A stretch of DNA of 35,125 bases, from positions 1 to 35,125 of the forward strand of contig JAIYCS010000003.1 in assembly GCA_027487895.1 (NCBI GenBank), written 5' to 3'. This document shows, in pieces, positions 16,915 to 26,315 of this stretch; within the stretch, counting starts at the first letter, position 1; each line of letters begins with the position of its first letter. The translations under genes and the position numbers were made by a program. This DNA is from Sediminibacterium sp. Lineage in GTDB: Bacteria; Bacteroidota; Bacteroidia; Chitinophagales; Chitinophagaceae. Under the pieces are notes generated by a model, which did no database searches, had not been told where the DNA came from, and saw only the letters and a program-made list of their open reading frames with translations.

Positions 16915-17724
16915 ATGCGTACGTTTCGAAATATAGGATTGTTGTTGCTTTTTTCTTTTGTTGCTACTATAGCGCAAGCTCAAAAAAGAATTTACAATAA
17001 GCTTGTGTGGCAAGATAATTTTTCGGTGAATGGGTTACCTGACTCTACGAAATGGGGTTATGATATTGGAACAGGCTGCCCAAGAATTTGTGGATGGGGT
17101 AATAATGAGGTTCAATATTATACAAATGCACGTAAAGAAAATGCGCGTGTCGAAAATGGTTATTTAATTGTAGAGGCGCGGAAAGAAAAATTTGAAGGAG
17201 CCAATTATACGTCTGCAAGACTTGTTACAAAAAACAAGGGCGATTGGAAATATGGTAGACTCGTAATAAGGGCTCAAATACCTACTGGTAAAGGGTTGTG
17301 GCCTGCTGGATGGATTTTGCCAACTGACAAAGTATATGGTGAGTGGCCAAAAAGTGGCGAGGTTGATATTTTAGAAGCAGTTGGTTTTGCACCAGATTCT
17401 GCTTTTGGTAGCGTGCACACGCAGCGTTACAATGGTATGATTGGAACACAAAGAACGGCCTCATTAATTGTACCAAATTTATCTAAGCAGTTTCATGATT
17501 ATGAAATAGAATGGACGCCAAACAGAATCGATTTTTATATTGATAATAAATTATACAACACATTTAAAAACGAACAAACGGGTCCAGATGCATGGCCTTT
17601 TGATCAAGCCTTTCATTTGATTTTAAATATTGCTGTTGGCGGAAATTTAGGTGGCAAGTTTGGAATAGATGATGCTATTTTCCCAGCACAAATGAAGGTA
17701 GACTGGGTTAAAGTATTTCAGTAA
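16915..17724 (+). CDS. GH16 beta-glucanase, soluble exported (laminarinase type)
   Basis: 269 residues with a type I signal peptide ending IAQAQ; there is no lipobox, so the enzyme is likely periplasmic or released rather than surface-tethered. A GH16 domain fills the rest. The catalytic motif SGEVDILEAVG gives Glu149, Asp151 and Glu154, again the ExDxxE form. It has the family stretch WGNNEVQYYTN, preceded by a short insert containing two cysteines (GCPRIC) that is absent from the upstream GH16. LILNIAVGGNLGG and VDWVKVFQ close the fold. It follows the first GH16 by 20 bases and ends the operon before a strong terminator. The pair suggests a division of labour: surface cutting by the lipoprotein and further hydrolysis of imported oligosaccharides by this one; the localisation is inferred. 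Confidence 0.93.
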   Translation: MRTFRNIGLLLLFSFVATIAQAQKRIYNKLVWQDNFSVNGLPDSTKWGYDIGTGCPRICGWGNNEVQYYTNARKENARVENGYLIVEARKEKFEGANYTSARLVTKNKGDWKYGRLVIRAQIPTGKGLWPAGWILPTDKVYGEWPKSGEVDILEAVGFAPDSAFGSVHTQRYNGMIGTQRTASLIVPNLSKQFHDYEIEWTPNRIDFYIDNKLYNTFKNEQTGPDAWPFDQAFHLILNIAVGGNLGGKFGIDDAIFPAQMKVDWVKVFQ

Positions 17725-17764
17725 ATTATATACCCCCCAATTTTGTTTAGGTCTGTTTTTGGTT

Positions 17765-17792
17765 AATGCCGGATAATTATCCGGCATTTTTT
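17765..17792 (+). terminator. Rho-independent terminator of the beta-glucan operon
   Basis: Perfect arms AATGCCGGAT (17765-17774) and ATCCGGCATT (17779-17788) around AATT, followed by a run of six T. It separates the GH16-containing operon from the alpha-glucan operon. Confidence 0.92.
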
Positions 17793-17800
17793 ATGAAGTA

Positions 17801-17949
17801 AAATAATTTTTCTATTAAAAATCAATTAAAAACATATTATATAAAATAAAATATAATAGCTCCTCGTTTCTACATAAACTAAAATGAGTTAAATTTACTT
17901 CGTGTAATTATTACACATTTGGTGTACGATACCAAACTAACGCTTGTTT
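17801..17949 (+). promoter_or_regulatory. Promoter region of the alpha-glucan operon with AT-rich stretch and palindromes
   Basis: Bases 17801-17859 are almost pure A/T (three C and no G), resembling an upstream AT-rich promoter element. Downstream lies the perfect palindrome GTGTAAT-T-ATTACAC at 17902-17916, immediately followed by TTTGGT-N7-ACCAAA at 17918-17936. The segment CACATTTG at 17914-17921 is one base off the Bacteroidota -7 box TAnnTTTG; no convincing TTTG lies at the right distance upstream. If this is the -7 box, the second dyad sits on the transcription start, the place of a repressor operator. The next start codon is at 17950. Confidence 0.5.
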
Positions 17950-20808
17950 ATGAGAATTTTTGTACTGCTTTGCTGTTTTATGGCCGCTTTGTCGGCACAT
18001 GCACAACTGTTGCGTACAACTCCTGCGTTTATTACTGAGACTACAAATTCAATCACAATTTTTGCGGATGCTACAAAAGGAAACAGAGGTATTCTTAATG
18101 CTACTGGAGATATTTTTGTGCATATTGGTGCAATCACTTCTCTAAGTACTTCGAGTAGTAATTGGAGATATGTTCCAGTGAGTTGGGGCGTGGCTGATAA
18201 TAAAGTAAAATGTACAAAGCTTGCTAATAATGTTTGGTCATTTACAATTAGCGGTGGTCTTCGTAATTTTTTTGGCATGACAAATGCTTCTGAGACCATT
18301 CAAAAAATTGCTATTTTATTTAGAGATGCTGCGGGATCACAAGTACTGCGCAACGCAGATGCCTCTGATATGTATATTCCGGTATACGAAAATAATTTAG
18401 CTGTTCGTATCGATTCGCCACTTACACAACCTACGTTTACGCCTGTATTAGAGCCACTTTCAAAGGCCGTTGGTGATACCATATCAATTGCAGGGGCTGC
18501 AAGCAATACGGCTGCTTTATCACTTTTTGTAAATGATTCACTCATCGCTACAACAACTGGAACGAGTATTGCACAAAAATTTGTTTTACAAAGAGTAGGC
18601 ACTCAAAAAATTCTTTTGCAAGGGGTGAGCGGATCTGTAACCCGTAGAGATTCTATTTCATTTTTGGTAACAGGTGCTACAAGTTTAGTTGGCTTACCGG
18701 CCGGTGTTAAAGATGGTATTAATTATGAGCCAGGTGATACGTCAGTAACGCTTGTTTTATATGCGCCTAAAAAATCTTCTATTACAGTAACTGGTGATTT
18801 TAATAATTGGACACCTGGACTTTCGCATGTCATGAAAATGACACCGGATAGTTTGCGTTTTTGGATTCGAATTACTGGGTTAACACCAGGTGTAGAATAT
18901 GCGTATCAATACATTATTGATGGTGCATTAAAAGTAGCTGACTATAATGCAACCAAAGTATTGGATCCTTGGAATGATCCATTTATAGCTGCCACAACGT
19001 TTCCTAATCTAAAACCATATCCAACGGGTAAAACCACTGAGATTGTAAGTGTATTGCAAACAGCGCAGCCAAAATACACTTGGAATGATGCAAATTTTGT
19101 GCGTCCTAACAAAAATAACCTTGTGGTGTATGAGCTTTTGCTTCGTGACTTTGTAGCTACGCATGATTTTAAAACACTGAAAGATACCCTGCCTTATTTG
19201 AAAAAATTAGGTATTAATGCGATAGAGTTAATGCCATTTTCTGAATTTGAAGGAAATAGCAGTTGGGGTTATAATCCTAATTTCTTTTTTGCAACAGATA
19301 AATACTACGGTACCCCACAGGCCATCAAATCATTTATTGATGCTGCACATCAACAAGGTATCGCTGTTATCATGGATATGGTACTCAACCATGCTTTTGG
19401 TTCTTCTCCACTTGCAAGAATGTATTGGGATGGCGCAAATAATAAGCCTGCAGCTAACAATCCTTGGTTAAACCCAGATGCTAGACATCCATTTAATGTA
19501 GGATACGATTTTAACCATGAATCTGCAGCAACCAAAGAGTTTGTAAACAGGGTTACTAAATATTGGCTTCAAGAATTTCATATTGATGGTTATAGATGGG
19601 ATTTATCCAAAGGATTTACGCAAGTAAACAATCCAACTAATGTAGGCGCTTGGGGAAATTATGACGCTTCCCGTATAAAAATATGGAAAGCTATTTATGA
19701 TACGATGCAAGCAACCAGCCCTGGTAGCTATTGTATGCTAGAACATTTTGCGGACAATTCCGAAGAAAAAGAATTAGCAGACTATGGTATGTTACTTTGG
19801 GGTAATGCCAATCATGCTTTTGCAGAAGCTACCATGGGGTATACTTCTACTTCAAATTTTGGTACTGGTTTTTCAAATGCGCGAAATTTTGCACAGCAGC
19901 ATTTAGTAACTTATATGGAAAGCCATGACGAAGAAAGGCTTCAATACAAAAATTTAAATTTCGGGAATGGATCCGGTAGTTATAGTGCAAGAAATCCGGC
20001 AACAGGTTTAAAAAGAAATGAAATGGCGGCTGCTATTTGGGCCCTTACACCGGGTCCTAAATTAATGTGGCAGTTTGGTGAACTAGGTTACGATTTTAGT
20101 ATTAATACTTGTACCAATTTAACGGTTGATAACAATTGTCGTTTGGCAGAAAAACCTATTAAATGGGACTATTTACAGGACGCCAATCGTAAAGCATTGT
20201 TTGATGCCTATGCTAAGTTTTTTAAGCTGCGCACAACGCCTGCGTTTGTAAATGATTTTGGATCTAATAAATATACCTTAAATACCGCTGGTGCCATTAA
20301 GTCTATGCAGCTTAACGGTGACTCTATTAAGCTTGTTGTGCTTGGTAATTTTGATGTTACGCCGCAAACGGCTACCGTTAGTTTTCCAACAGATGGTTTT
20401 TGGTATAGTTTGTATTCTAATAAGTATCAACTTGTTTCTGGTGGATCGGCAAGTATTACTTTGCAACCGGGCGAGTACTTCGTGTATTCAAATAAAAATT
20501 TAAACAACGCTGTTGTTACTTCAACGCCCAATATTAGTATCCCAACCTTAGCAACAACCATATCTATTTCTCCCAATCCGGTAAGGCAAGCAGCGATTTT
20601 AAAATATCATTTGCCTGAATCAGGTAAAGTGTCCGTTAAGCTTTTAAACCAGGCTGGTGTAGTGGTAGAAGGTTTGTTTAATGGCTGGCAAAACAAAGGA
20701 CAGCAACAATTAATCATTAATAAAAAAGGACTCCCTACGGGTGTTTATCACATATTTATTCAATCAAATCAAAAACAAAAAACACAAACATTTTTAATCA
20801 CTAATTAG
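17950..20808 (+). CDS. GH13 alpha-amylase-family enzyme with CBM48-like domain and T9SS sorting tail
   Basis: 952 residues from the ATG at 17950, opening a signal peptide ending SAHAQ (the TTG at 17944 is less likely). An N-terminal beta-domain occupies about 20-150 and an Ig-like stretch about 155-245. A CBM48-like domain lies near 255-350 (VTGDFNNWTPG, YQYIIDG). The GH13 barrel has all four conserved regions: DMVLNH (Asp476), DGYRWD (Arg549, nucleophile Asp551), CMLEH (acid/base Glu598) and ESHDEER (His659, Asp660). A C-terminal beta-domain is followed by an 80-residue type A sorting domain starting SISPNPV and ending FLITN, the signature of type IX secretion. It should cleave alpha-1,4-glucan (or debranch alpha-1,6 links) at or outside the surface; the CBM48-like domain and HDEER motif leave debranching or branching-type activity open. 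It is the first gene of the starch operon. Confidence 0.92.
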   Translation: MRIFVLLCCFMAALSAHAQLLRTTPAFITETTNSITIFADATKGNRGILNATGDIFVHIGAITSLSTSSSNWRYVPVSWGVADNKVKCTKLANNVWSFTISGGLRNFFGMTNASETIQKIAILFRDAAGSQVLRNADASDMYIPVYENNLAVRIDSPLTQPTFTPVLEPLSKAVGDTISIAGAASNTAALSLFVNDSLIATTTGTSIAQKFVLQRVGTQKILLQGVSGSVTRRDSISFLVTGATSLVGLPAGVKDGINYEPGDTSVTLVLYAPKKSSITVTGDFNNWTPGLSHVMKMTPDSLRFWIRITGLTPGVEYAYQYIIDGALKVADYNATKVLDPWNDPFIAATTFPNLKPYPTGKTTEIVSVLQTAQPKYTWNDANFVRPNKNNLVVYELLLRDFVATHDFKTLKDTLPYLKKLGINAIELMPFSEFEGNSSWGYNPNFFFATDKYYGTPQAIKSFIDAAHQQGIAVIMDMVLNHAFGSSPLARMYWDGANNKPAANNPWLNPDARHPFNVGYDFNHESAATKEFVNRVTKYWLQEFHIDGYRWDLSKGFTQVNNPTNVGAWGNYDASRIKIWKAIYDTMQATSPGSYCMLEHFADNSEEKELADYGMLLWGNANHAFAEATMGYTSTSNFGTGFSNARNFAQQHLVTYMESHDEERLQYKNLNFGNGSGSYSARNPATGLKRNEMAAAIWALTPGPKLMWQFGELGYDFSINTCTNLTVDNNCRLAEKPIKWDYLQDANRKALFDAYAKFFKLRTTPAFVNDFGSNKYTLNTAGAIKSMQLNGDSIKLVVLGNFDVTPQTATVSFPTDGFWYSLYSNKYQLVSGGSASITLQPGEYFVYSNKNLNNAVVTSTPNISIPTLATTISISPNPVRQAAILKYHLPESGKVSVKLLNQAGVVVEGLFNGWQNKGQQQLIINKKGLPTGVYHIFIQSNQKQKTQTFLITN

Positions 20809-20836
20809 TATTTATTCAAATTGAAATTGTAATTCT

Positions 20837-23824
20837 ATGAACATTAAAAAAGCACTTGTTGCAATGCTGATGATGCTAACAGTTTTCTGTTTGTCATCAA
20901 TTGCACAAGACCGTACGGTTACGGGTAAAGTAACCAATGCAAAAGATGGTTCGCCGTTAGCGGCTGCTAGTGTCCTTGTAAAAGGATCTGGCGTTGGAGC
21001 ACAAACAAATGCCGATGGGTCATTTAGTTTGAGAGTTCCTGCTAACGCAACTACACTAGTTGTATCTTCTTTGAATTTTGAAACCAAAGAAGTAACCTTA
21101 AGCGGCAACACCGTATCAGTTGCACTATCTCCAGCTGTAGATCAGCTAAACGACGTAGTGGTAATTGGTTATGGTAGCGTTCGTAAAAAGGACTTAACTG
21201 GATCAGTTGTTAACGTGTCTTCTAAAGACTTTAACAAAGGTGTTATCTCAACACCTGAACAACTTATTCAAGGTAAAGTAGCGGGTGTACAAATCACAAG
21301 TAATAATGGTGCACCTGGTTCAGGAAGTACGATTCGTATTAGAGGTGGTGCATCTTTAAATGCAAGTAACGATCCACTTATTGTTGTGGACGGTATGCCT
21401 ATCGATGGTGGTGGTATTTCTGGTCAAGCTAACGCGCTTGCGCTTATCAACCCTAATGACATCGAATCTTTCTCAGTTTTAAAAGATGCTTCTGCTACAG
21501 CAATTTATGGTGCAAGAGCGTCAAATGGTGTAATCATCATTACCACTAAGAAAGGTAAGTCTGGTGCTCCTAAATATGCATTTAGCTCTCAATTGAGTGT
21601 TTCAAATGTTACTAAAAAAGTAGATAATTTTTCGGCTGATGAACTTAGAGATATTGTAAGAACAAAAGGCCCTAGTTATGCTAATTTGTTAGGTACAGCT
21701 TCTACCGATTGGCAGGATGAAATTTATCAAACAGCGCTAACTACAGATAACAACCTTTCGGTATCTGGTGCTTTAAAGAAATTACCATACCGTTTTTCAA
21801 TCGGTAATTTAATGCAATCAGGTATTTTAAGATCTGATAAGCTTAACAGAACAACTGTTGGTGTAAATGTGAGTCCTACTCTTTTTGATAACCACCTTAC
21901 TGTTAACCTTAACTATAAGTTAGCATCTAGCCAAACAACATTTGCAGATCAAGGTGCAATTGGTGCAGCTACTTTCTTTGATCCTACCAAACCAGTATTT
22001 TCTGGTTCACAGGCATACAATGGATATTGGAACTGGTTAGATCCTACTTCATCAAATGGTCTTCGTGCTTTAGCACCAAGAAATCCACTTGGTATCTTAT
22101 TAGATAAAAACGATCAAAGTAATGTTACCCGTCATATTGCAAATGCAGTAGTAGACTATAAAGTACATTTCATTCCTGATTTACACGTTGTTGTAAATAC
22201 TGGTATGGATGTTGCTGAAGGTAAAGGTACCATTGTGATCAATGATCAAGCTGCAACTACGTATATGCGTTTTAAAGATGCAGCAGGTAAGTTTCATAGC
22301 GGTGTAAACAATGAATACCGTCAAACTAGAAACAATACCTATTTGAATGCTTATTTAAACTACACCAAAGAAATTCCTTACTTGTCAACAAGAGTTGAAT
22401 TAACGGGTGGTTATGAATATCAAAATTATTTAACAACAAACTACAATTTTAACGATCAAACGTTTAATGGTACTGTTGTAAATTCACCAGTATTTGCCTT
22501 TGACAAACCTGAATACCGATTAAGTTCTTATTTAGGTAGAATGAATATTACCGTAAAAGGTAAATATTTATTTACGGCTTCTTTACGTCAAGATGGATCT
22601 TCTAAATTTAATCCAGACAACCGATTTGCAGTATTCCCTTCTGGAGCTGTAGCTTGGAAGTTAAAAGAAGAAGGATTATTTAAGAACATGAAATCTTTAT
22701 CTGATCTTAAATTACGTGCGAGTTATGGTGTAACTGGTCAACAAGATGGTATCGGTTTTTATGACTATATCTCTTATTACAACCTAGGTACAAACACAGC
22801 ACAGTACCAATTTGGTAACACGTTCACTCCAATTTCTCGTCCTAATGGTTATTATTTTAACCGTAAGTGGGAGCAAACAGCAACAACCAACTTAGCATTA
22901 GACTTTGGTTTTGCTGACAACAGAATTACAGGTACCATTGAAGCCTACAGAAGAGAAACTTCTGATTTGTTAAATGAAGTAAACCAGCCAGCTGGAACCA
23001 ACTTTAGCAATAAGATTGTTGCAAACGTAGGAACAATGGAAAATAAGGGTATCGAATTTAGTTTAAATATCCAACCTATCCGTAACAAAAACACAACTTG
23101 GGATATCGCGTTCAACGCAACTTACAACCAAAACAGAATCACTAAATTAACCATCTCTGATGATCCATCTTATGCAGGTGCTCGTTTTGGTGGTATTAGT
23201 GGTGGTACTGGTAACTCTATTTTAATTCACTCTGTAGGATACCAAAGAGGTTCATTCTTTGTATTCAAGCAAGTATATGATGCCAACGATAAGCCTATCG
23301 ATGGATTGTTTGCAGACTTAAATAGAGATGGTGTTATTAATGAAAGAGATTTGTATCAGTACAAGGGTATTGATCCTCAAATGTTTTTTGGTTTAAGTTC
23401 AAGTGTAACACACAAGAAGTGGAACGCAGGTATTGTAATGCGTGCTAACATTGGTAACTACTTGTACAATAACGTAGCATCTAGTTCTGGTACTTTAAGA
23501 AATATCTTAAATCCAATTGGTTATATCAATAATGGTTCAAGAGATTATTTAAACACAGGATTTAGTGGTAACGGTTCTAACTATTACCTGTCTGATTATT
23601 ATGTACAAAACGCTTCTTTCTTACGTATTGACAACATTAACTTAGGTTACAATGTTGGTAATGTATTTAAAAACAAAGCTACTTTACGTATCAATGCAAC
23701 TGTACAAAACGTATTAACCATTACTAAGTATACTGGTTTAGATCCTGAAATGAACGGCGGTATTGATAATAATTTTTATCCTCGTCCAAGAACCATTGTA
23801 TTGGGTATAAATCTTGATTTCTAA
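20837..23824 (+). CDS. susC: SusC-family TonB-linked outer-membrane transporter (alpha-glucan operon)
   Basis: 995 residues. The signal peptide ends SSIAQ (24). A carboxypeptidase-regulatory-like domain covers about 26-97, the TonB box VVVIGYGS is near 107-114, and the plug signature is SFSVLKDASATAIYGARASNG. The barrel closes with RPRTIVLGINLDF. No STN domain is present. It lies 28 bases after the GH13 gene with no terminator between them, and is followed by SusD-, SusE- and SusF-type genes, the canonical order of a starch utilisation system. The cargo is therefore malto-oligosaccharides, by context. It is clearly a paralogue of the beta-glucan SusC with the same architecture, but the two share only family-level similarity. 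Confidence 0.95.
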   Translation: MNIKKALVAMLMMLTVFCLSSIAQDRTVTGKVTNAKDGSPLAAASVLVKGSGVGAQTNADGSFSLRVPANATTLVVSSLNFETKEVTLSGNTVSVALSPAVDQLNDVVVIGYGSVRKKDLTGSVVNVSSKDFNKGVISTPEQLIQGKVAGVQITSNNGAPGSGSTIRIRGGASLNASNDPLIVVDGMPIDGGGISGQANALALINPNDIESFSVLKDASATAIYGARASNGVIIITTKKGKSGAPKYAFSSQLSVSNVTKKVDNFSADELRDIVRTKGPSYANLLGTASTDWQDEIYQTALTTDNNLSVSGALKKLPYRFSIGNLMQSGILRSDKLNRTTVGVNVSPTLFDNHLTVNLNYKLASSQTTFADQGAIGAATFFDPTKPVFSGSQAYNGYWNWLDPTSSNGLRALAPRNPLGILLDKNDQSNVTRHIANAVVDYKVHFIPDLHVVVNTGMDVAEGKGTIVINDQAATTYMRFKDAAGKFHSGVNNEYRQTRNNTYLNAYLNYTKEIPYLSTRVELTGGYEYQNYLTTNYNFNDQTFNGTVVNSPVFAFDKPEYRLSSYLGRMNITVKGKYLFTASLRQDGSSKFNPDNRFAVFPSGAVAWKLKEEGLFKNMKSLSDLKLRASYGVTGQQDGIGFYDYISYYNLGTNTAQYQFGNTFTPISRPNGYYFNRKWEQTATTNLALDFGFADNRITGTIEAYRRETSDLLNEVNQPAGTNFSNKIVANVGTMENKGIEFSLNIQPIRNKNTTWDIAFNATYNQNRITKLTISDDPSYAGARFGGISGGTGNSILIHSVGYQRGSFFVFKQVYDANDKPIDGLFADLNRDGVINERDLYQYKGIDPQMFFGLSSSVTHKKWNAGIVMRANIGNYLYNNVASSSGTLRNILNPIGYINNGSRDYLNTGFSGNGSNYYLSDYYVQNASFLRIDNINLGYNVGNVFKNKATLRINATVQNVLTITKYTGLDPEMNGGIDNNFYPRPRTIVLGINLDF

Positions 23825-23852
23825 TTCAATCAATTGTACAAAAAATATAACA

Positions 23853-25430
23853 ATGAAAAATAATCTATACAGACAAATCATAGCCACCGTTGGAGCGATT
23901 GTTGTATTAGCATCTTGTAACAAGACTTTAGACTTGTTACCTACAAACGATGTTACATCAGCAACCGTTTATGCCGACGCCAATGGTTATAGGCAAGCTT
24001 TCGCAAAAGTATATGCGAGCTATGCGTTAACAGGAAATGCTGGTCCTGCAGGTAATGGAGATATTCAGGGTATCGATGAAGGTACTTCTGATTTCTTACG
24101 CTTGTATTGGAAAGCACAAGAATTAAGTACCGATGAAGCTGTTGTTTCTTGGGGAGATCCAGGTATTCAAGATTTCCACAACATGAACTGGTCTGCAAGC
24201 AATCCAATGCTTACAGGTCTTTACTACCGTTGTTACTATCAAATTACTTTAGCAAACGATTTCATCCGTCAATCATCTGATGCAAATGTTGCGTCTAAAG
24301 GAATTACGGGTGTAGATGCTGAAGCGATTAAAAGATACAGAGCAGAAGCTAGATTTTTACGTGCTTACCAATATGCTGTCTTAATGGACTTATTTGGTAA
24401 CATTCCTTTTGTAACGGATGCAGATGCCTTAGGTTCTGTAATGCCAAAGCAAAGAACACGTGCTCAAATTTTTGCTTTTGTTGAATCTGAACTAAGAGCC
24501 ATTGAAGCAGACTTAGTAGATGCGCGTAAAAATGAATATGGTCGTGCAGATAAAGCTGCGGCTTGGGCATTACTTGCTCGTATCTATTTAAATGCACAAG
24601 TGTACACTGGTACTGCTAGAAATACAGATGCTGCTACCTACGCAAAAAGAGTATTAGACGCTGGTTATACTTTAATTAGCGATTATACTAGACTAATGCG
24701 TGCAGATAACAATGTAAACACTTCAGAGTTTATCTTAACTATTAACTATGATGGTTTAAGAACACAAAACTGGGGTGGTACAACCTTCTTAGCACACGCT
24801 CCTGTTGGCGGTAACATGGTTGCTGCTCAATTTGGTATTGATGGCGGATGGGGTGGTTTAAGAACCACAACAGGTTTATCTAGCAAGTTTCCTGACTTAA
24901 CAGGTACTGCCGATAAGCGTTCTCAGTTTCATACCAGTGGTCAATCTGCAGATATTAATGACTTAACTAAATTTACAGATGGTTATGCCATTACTAAATA
25001 TAGAAATATCAATATGAATGGTACACCAGGTAAAAATTTAACTTGGGTAGATATTGATTTCCCAATTTTCCGTTCTGCAGAAATGAACCTAGTATACGCA
25101 GAAGCGGTATTAAGAGGTGGGACAGGTGATGCTGCAACTGCTTTAAGCTACATCAATGCTTTAAGAACAAGAGCTGGTGCAAGCACCATTACTTCATCAC
25201 AATTAAATTTAGATTTCATTTTAGATGAGCGTGCAAGAGAATTATATTGGGAAGGATTTAGAAGAACAGACCTTATCCGTTACAATAGATTTGTAGAATC
25301 TTCTTATCTATGGCCTTGGAAAGGTGGTGTTAGAGGTGGAACCAATGTAGATGCATTTAGAAGATTGTATCCTATTCCTTCTGCAGACATTTCATCTAAT
25401 CCTAATTTAGTTCAAAACACAGGTTATTAA
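23853..25430 (+). CDS. susD: SusD-family starch-binding lipoprotein
   Basis: 525 residues from the ATG at 23853, giving the lipoprotein signal VVLASC (Cys22). A TTG 39 bases earlier would overlap the susC stop and spoil the signal. It has the SusD hallmark RYRAEARFLRAYQYAVLMDL FGNIPF-type helix pair near the middle of the N-terminal half, a C-terminal RAEMNLVYAEA-like helix (FRSAEMNLVYAEAVLRGG) and LDERARELYWEGFRRTDLIRY, ending YPIPSADISSNPNLVQNTGY-like as in the family. It has a tryptophan-rich patch (LTWVDIDFP, YLWPWKGG) that could contribute to sugar stacking. It should cap the SusC barrel encoded 28 bases upstream. Starch as ligand is inferred from the GH13, SusE and SusF neighbours. Confidence 0.94.
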   Translation: MKNNLYRQIIATVGAIVVLASCNKTLDLLPTNDVTSATVYADANGYRQAFAKVYASYALTGNAGPAGNGDIQGIDEGTSDFLRLYWKAQELSTDEAVVSWGDPGIQDFHNMNWSASNPMLTGLYYRCYYQITLANDFIRQSSDANVASKGITGVDAEAIKRYRAEARFLRAYQYAVLMDLFGNIPFVTDADALGSVMPKQRTRAQIFAFVESELRAIEADLVDARKNEYGRADKAAAWALLARIYLNAQVYTGTARNTDAATYAKRVLDAGYTLISDYTRLMRADNNVNTSEFILTINYDGLRTQNWGGTTFLAHAPVGGNMVAAQFGIDGGWGGLRTTTGLSSKFPDLTGTADKRSQFHTSGQSADINDLTKFTDGYAITKYRNINMNGTPGKNLTWVDIDFPIFRSAEMNLVYAEAVLRGGTGDAATALSYINALRTRAGASTITSSQLNLDFILDERARELYWEGFRRTDLIRYNRFVESSYLWPWKGGVRGGTNVDAFRRLYPIPSADISSNPNLVQNTGY

Positions 25431-25460
25431 TACTTGTCTGAAACATTTAAAATCAATTGT

Positions 25461-26291
25461 ATGAAAAAAATAATTCAATCACTAGTTTACGTGAGCCTTG
25501 CGATCGTATTCTTTGCTGCTTGTGAAAAAGACGAGGCAAAAGATACCTACATTAGCGGTACGGCTCCAGTGCTTTCTGCTACTTCAAGAGATAGCATTGC
25601 ACTAAACTTTTTAACTGAAGATAATTTAGGTGTTACCTTTAATTGGACAAACCCTAATTACAAATTTGCTTCTGGTGTAAGTTCTCAAAACGTTAATTAC
25701 ACTTTAGAAATTGATACTGCTGGTGCTAATTTTAGAGGCCCTAACAAGAAATCTATTTCTATCAGTAAAGACTTATCAGTTAGCTACACGCAAAAAGCTT
25801 TCAATATTGTCATCTCTGACTTGAAGTTAAGACCAGGAAGAGCTGCAAGAATTGAAGTACGTATTATCGCCACTTTAGGTGCTGCTCAAACTGAATTAAT
25901 TTCAAATGTATTAGCATTTAGAGTTCTGCCTTATGCACCTCCACCAAAAGTTCCAGTACCTACTGCAGGAACATTATGGGTAACAGGTAATGCATTTGCA
26001 TCTGGTTGGTCTAACCCACTTGGCGCTCCATTTGTTACTTCACAGCGTTTAGCTAGAGTAACTGAAACACTTTATGAAGGCGTTGTTGCTTTTGTAGGTG
26101 GTGGTAATTACAAGATGATCCAAGAAAATGGCGTTTGGGGTACACAGTATAAGAAATTAACTGGCGATGCATTTTCTGGTACACTAGAAAAGAAAGATGC
26201 GGATCCAGGATTTGATGGTCCGTCAACTCCGGGTAATTATAAAATTTCAGTGGATTTCCAAGCGGGAACCTATACTGTAACTAGACAATAA
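25461..26291 (+). CDS. susE: SusE-like outer-membrane starch-binding lipoprotein
   Basis: 276 residues from the ATG at 25461; the earlier TTG at 25434 is not credible. The lipobox is FFAAC (Cys21), followed by the strongly acidic EKDEAKD, a good surface-export signal. An N-terminal SusE-type Ig domain covers about 28-160, containing VTFNWTNPNYKF and NYTLEIDTAG. A Pro-rich hinge (PPPKVPVP) leads to one C-terminal starch-binding module (LWVTGNAFASGWSNP, YKMIQENGVWG) with the aromatic residues usual for these modules. Bacteroides SusE has two such modules after the Ig domain; this one has one. It probably adds surface affinity for alpha-glucan and has no enzymatic motif. It lies between susD and a longer paralogue, 30 and 24 bases away. 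Confidence 0.87.
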   Translation: MKKIIQSLVYVSLAIVFFAACEKDEAKDTYISGTAPVLSATSRDSIALNFLTEDNLGVTFNWTNPNYKFASGVSSQNVNYTLEIDTAGANFRGPNKKSISISKDLSVSYTQKAFNIVISDLKLRPGRAARIEVRIIATLGAAQTELISNVLAFRVLPYAPPPKVPVPTAGTLWVTGNAFASGWSNPLGAPFVTSQRLARVTETLYEGVVAFVGGGNYKMIQENGVWGTQYKKLTGDAFSGTLEKKDADPGFDGPSTPGNYKISVDFQAGTYTVTRQ

Positions 26292-26315
26292 GAACAACAA
26301 CTAAAATTGTAAAAA

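Noticed and set aside
17801..17859. AT-rich stretch as a replication origin
   Set aside because: No DnaA-box cluster, no iterons and no replication gene nearby; it sits directly behind a terminator and ahead of a promoter.
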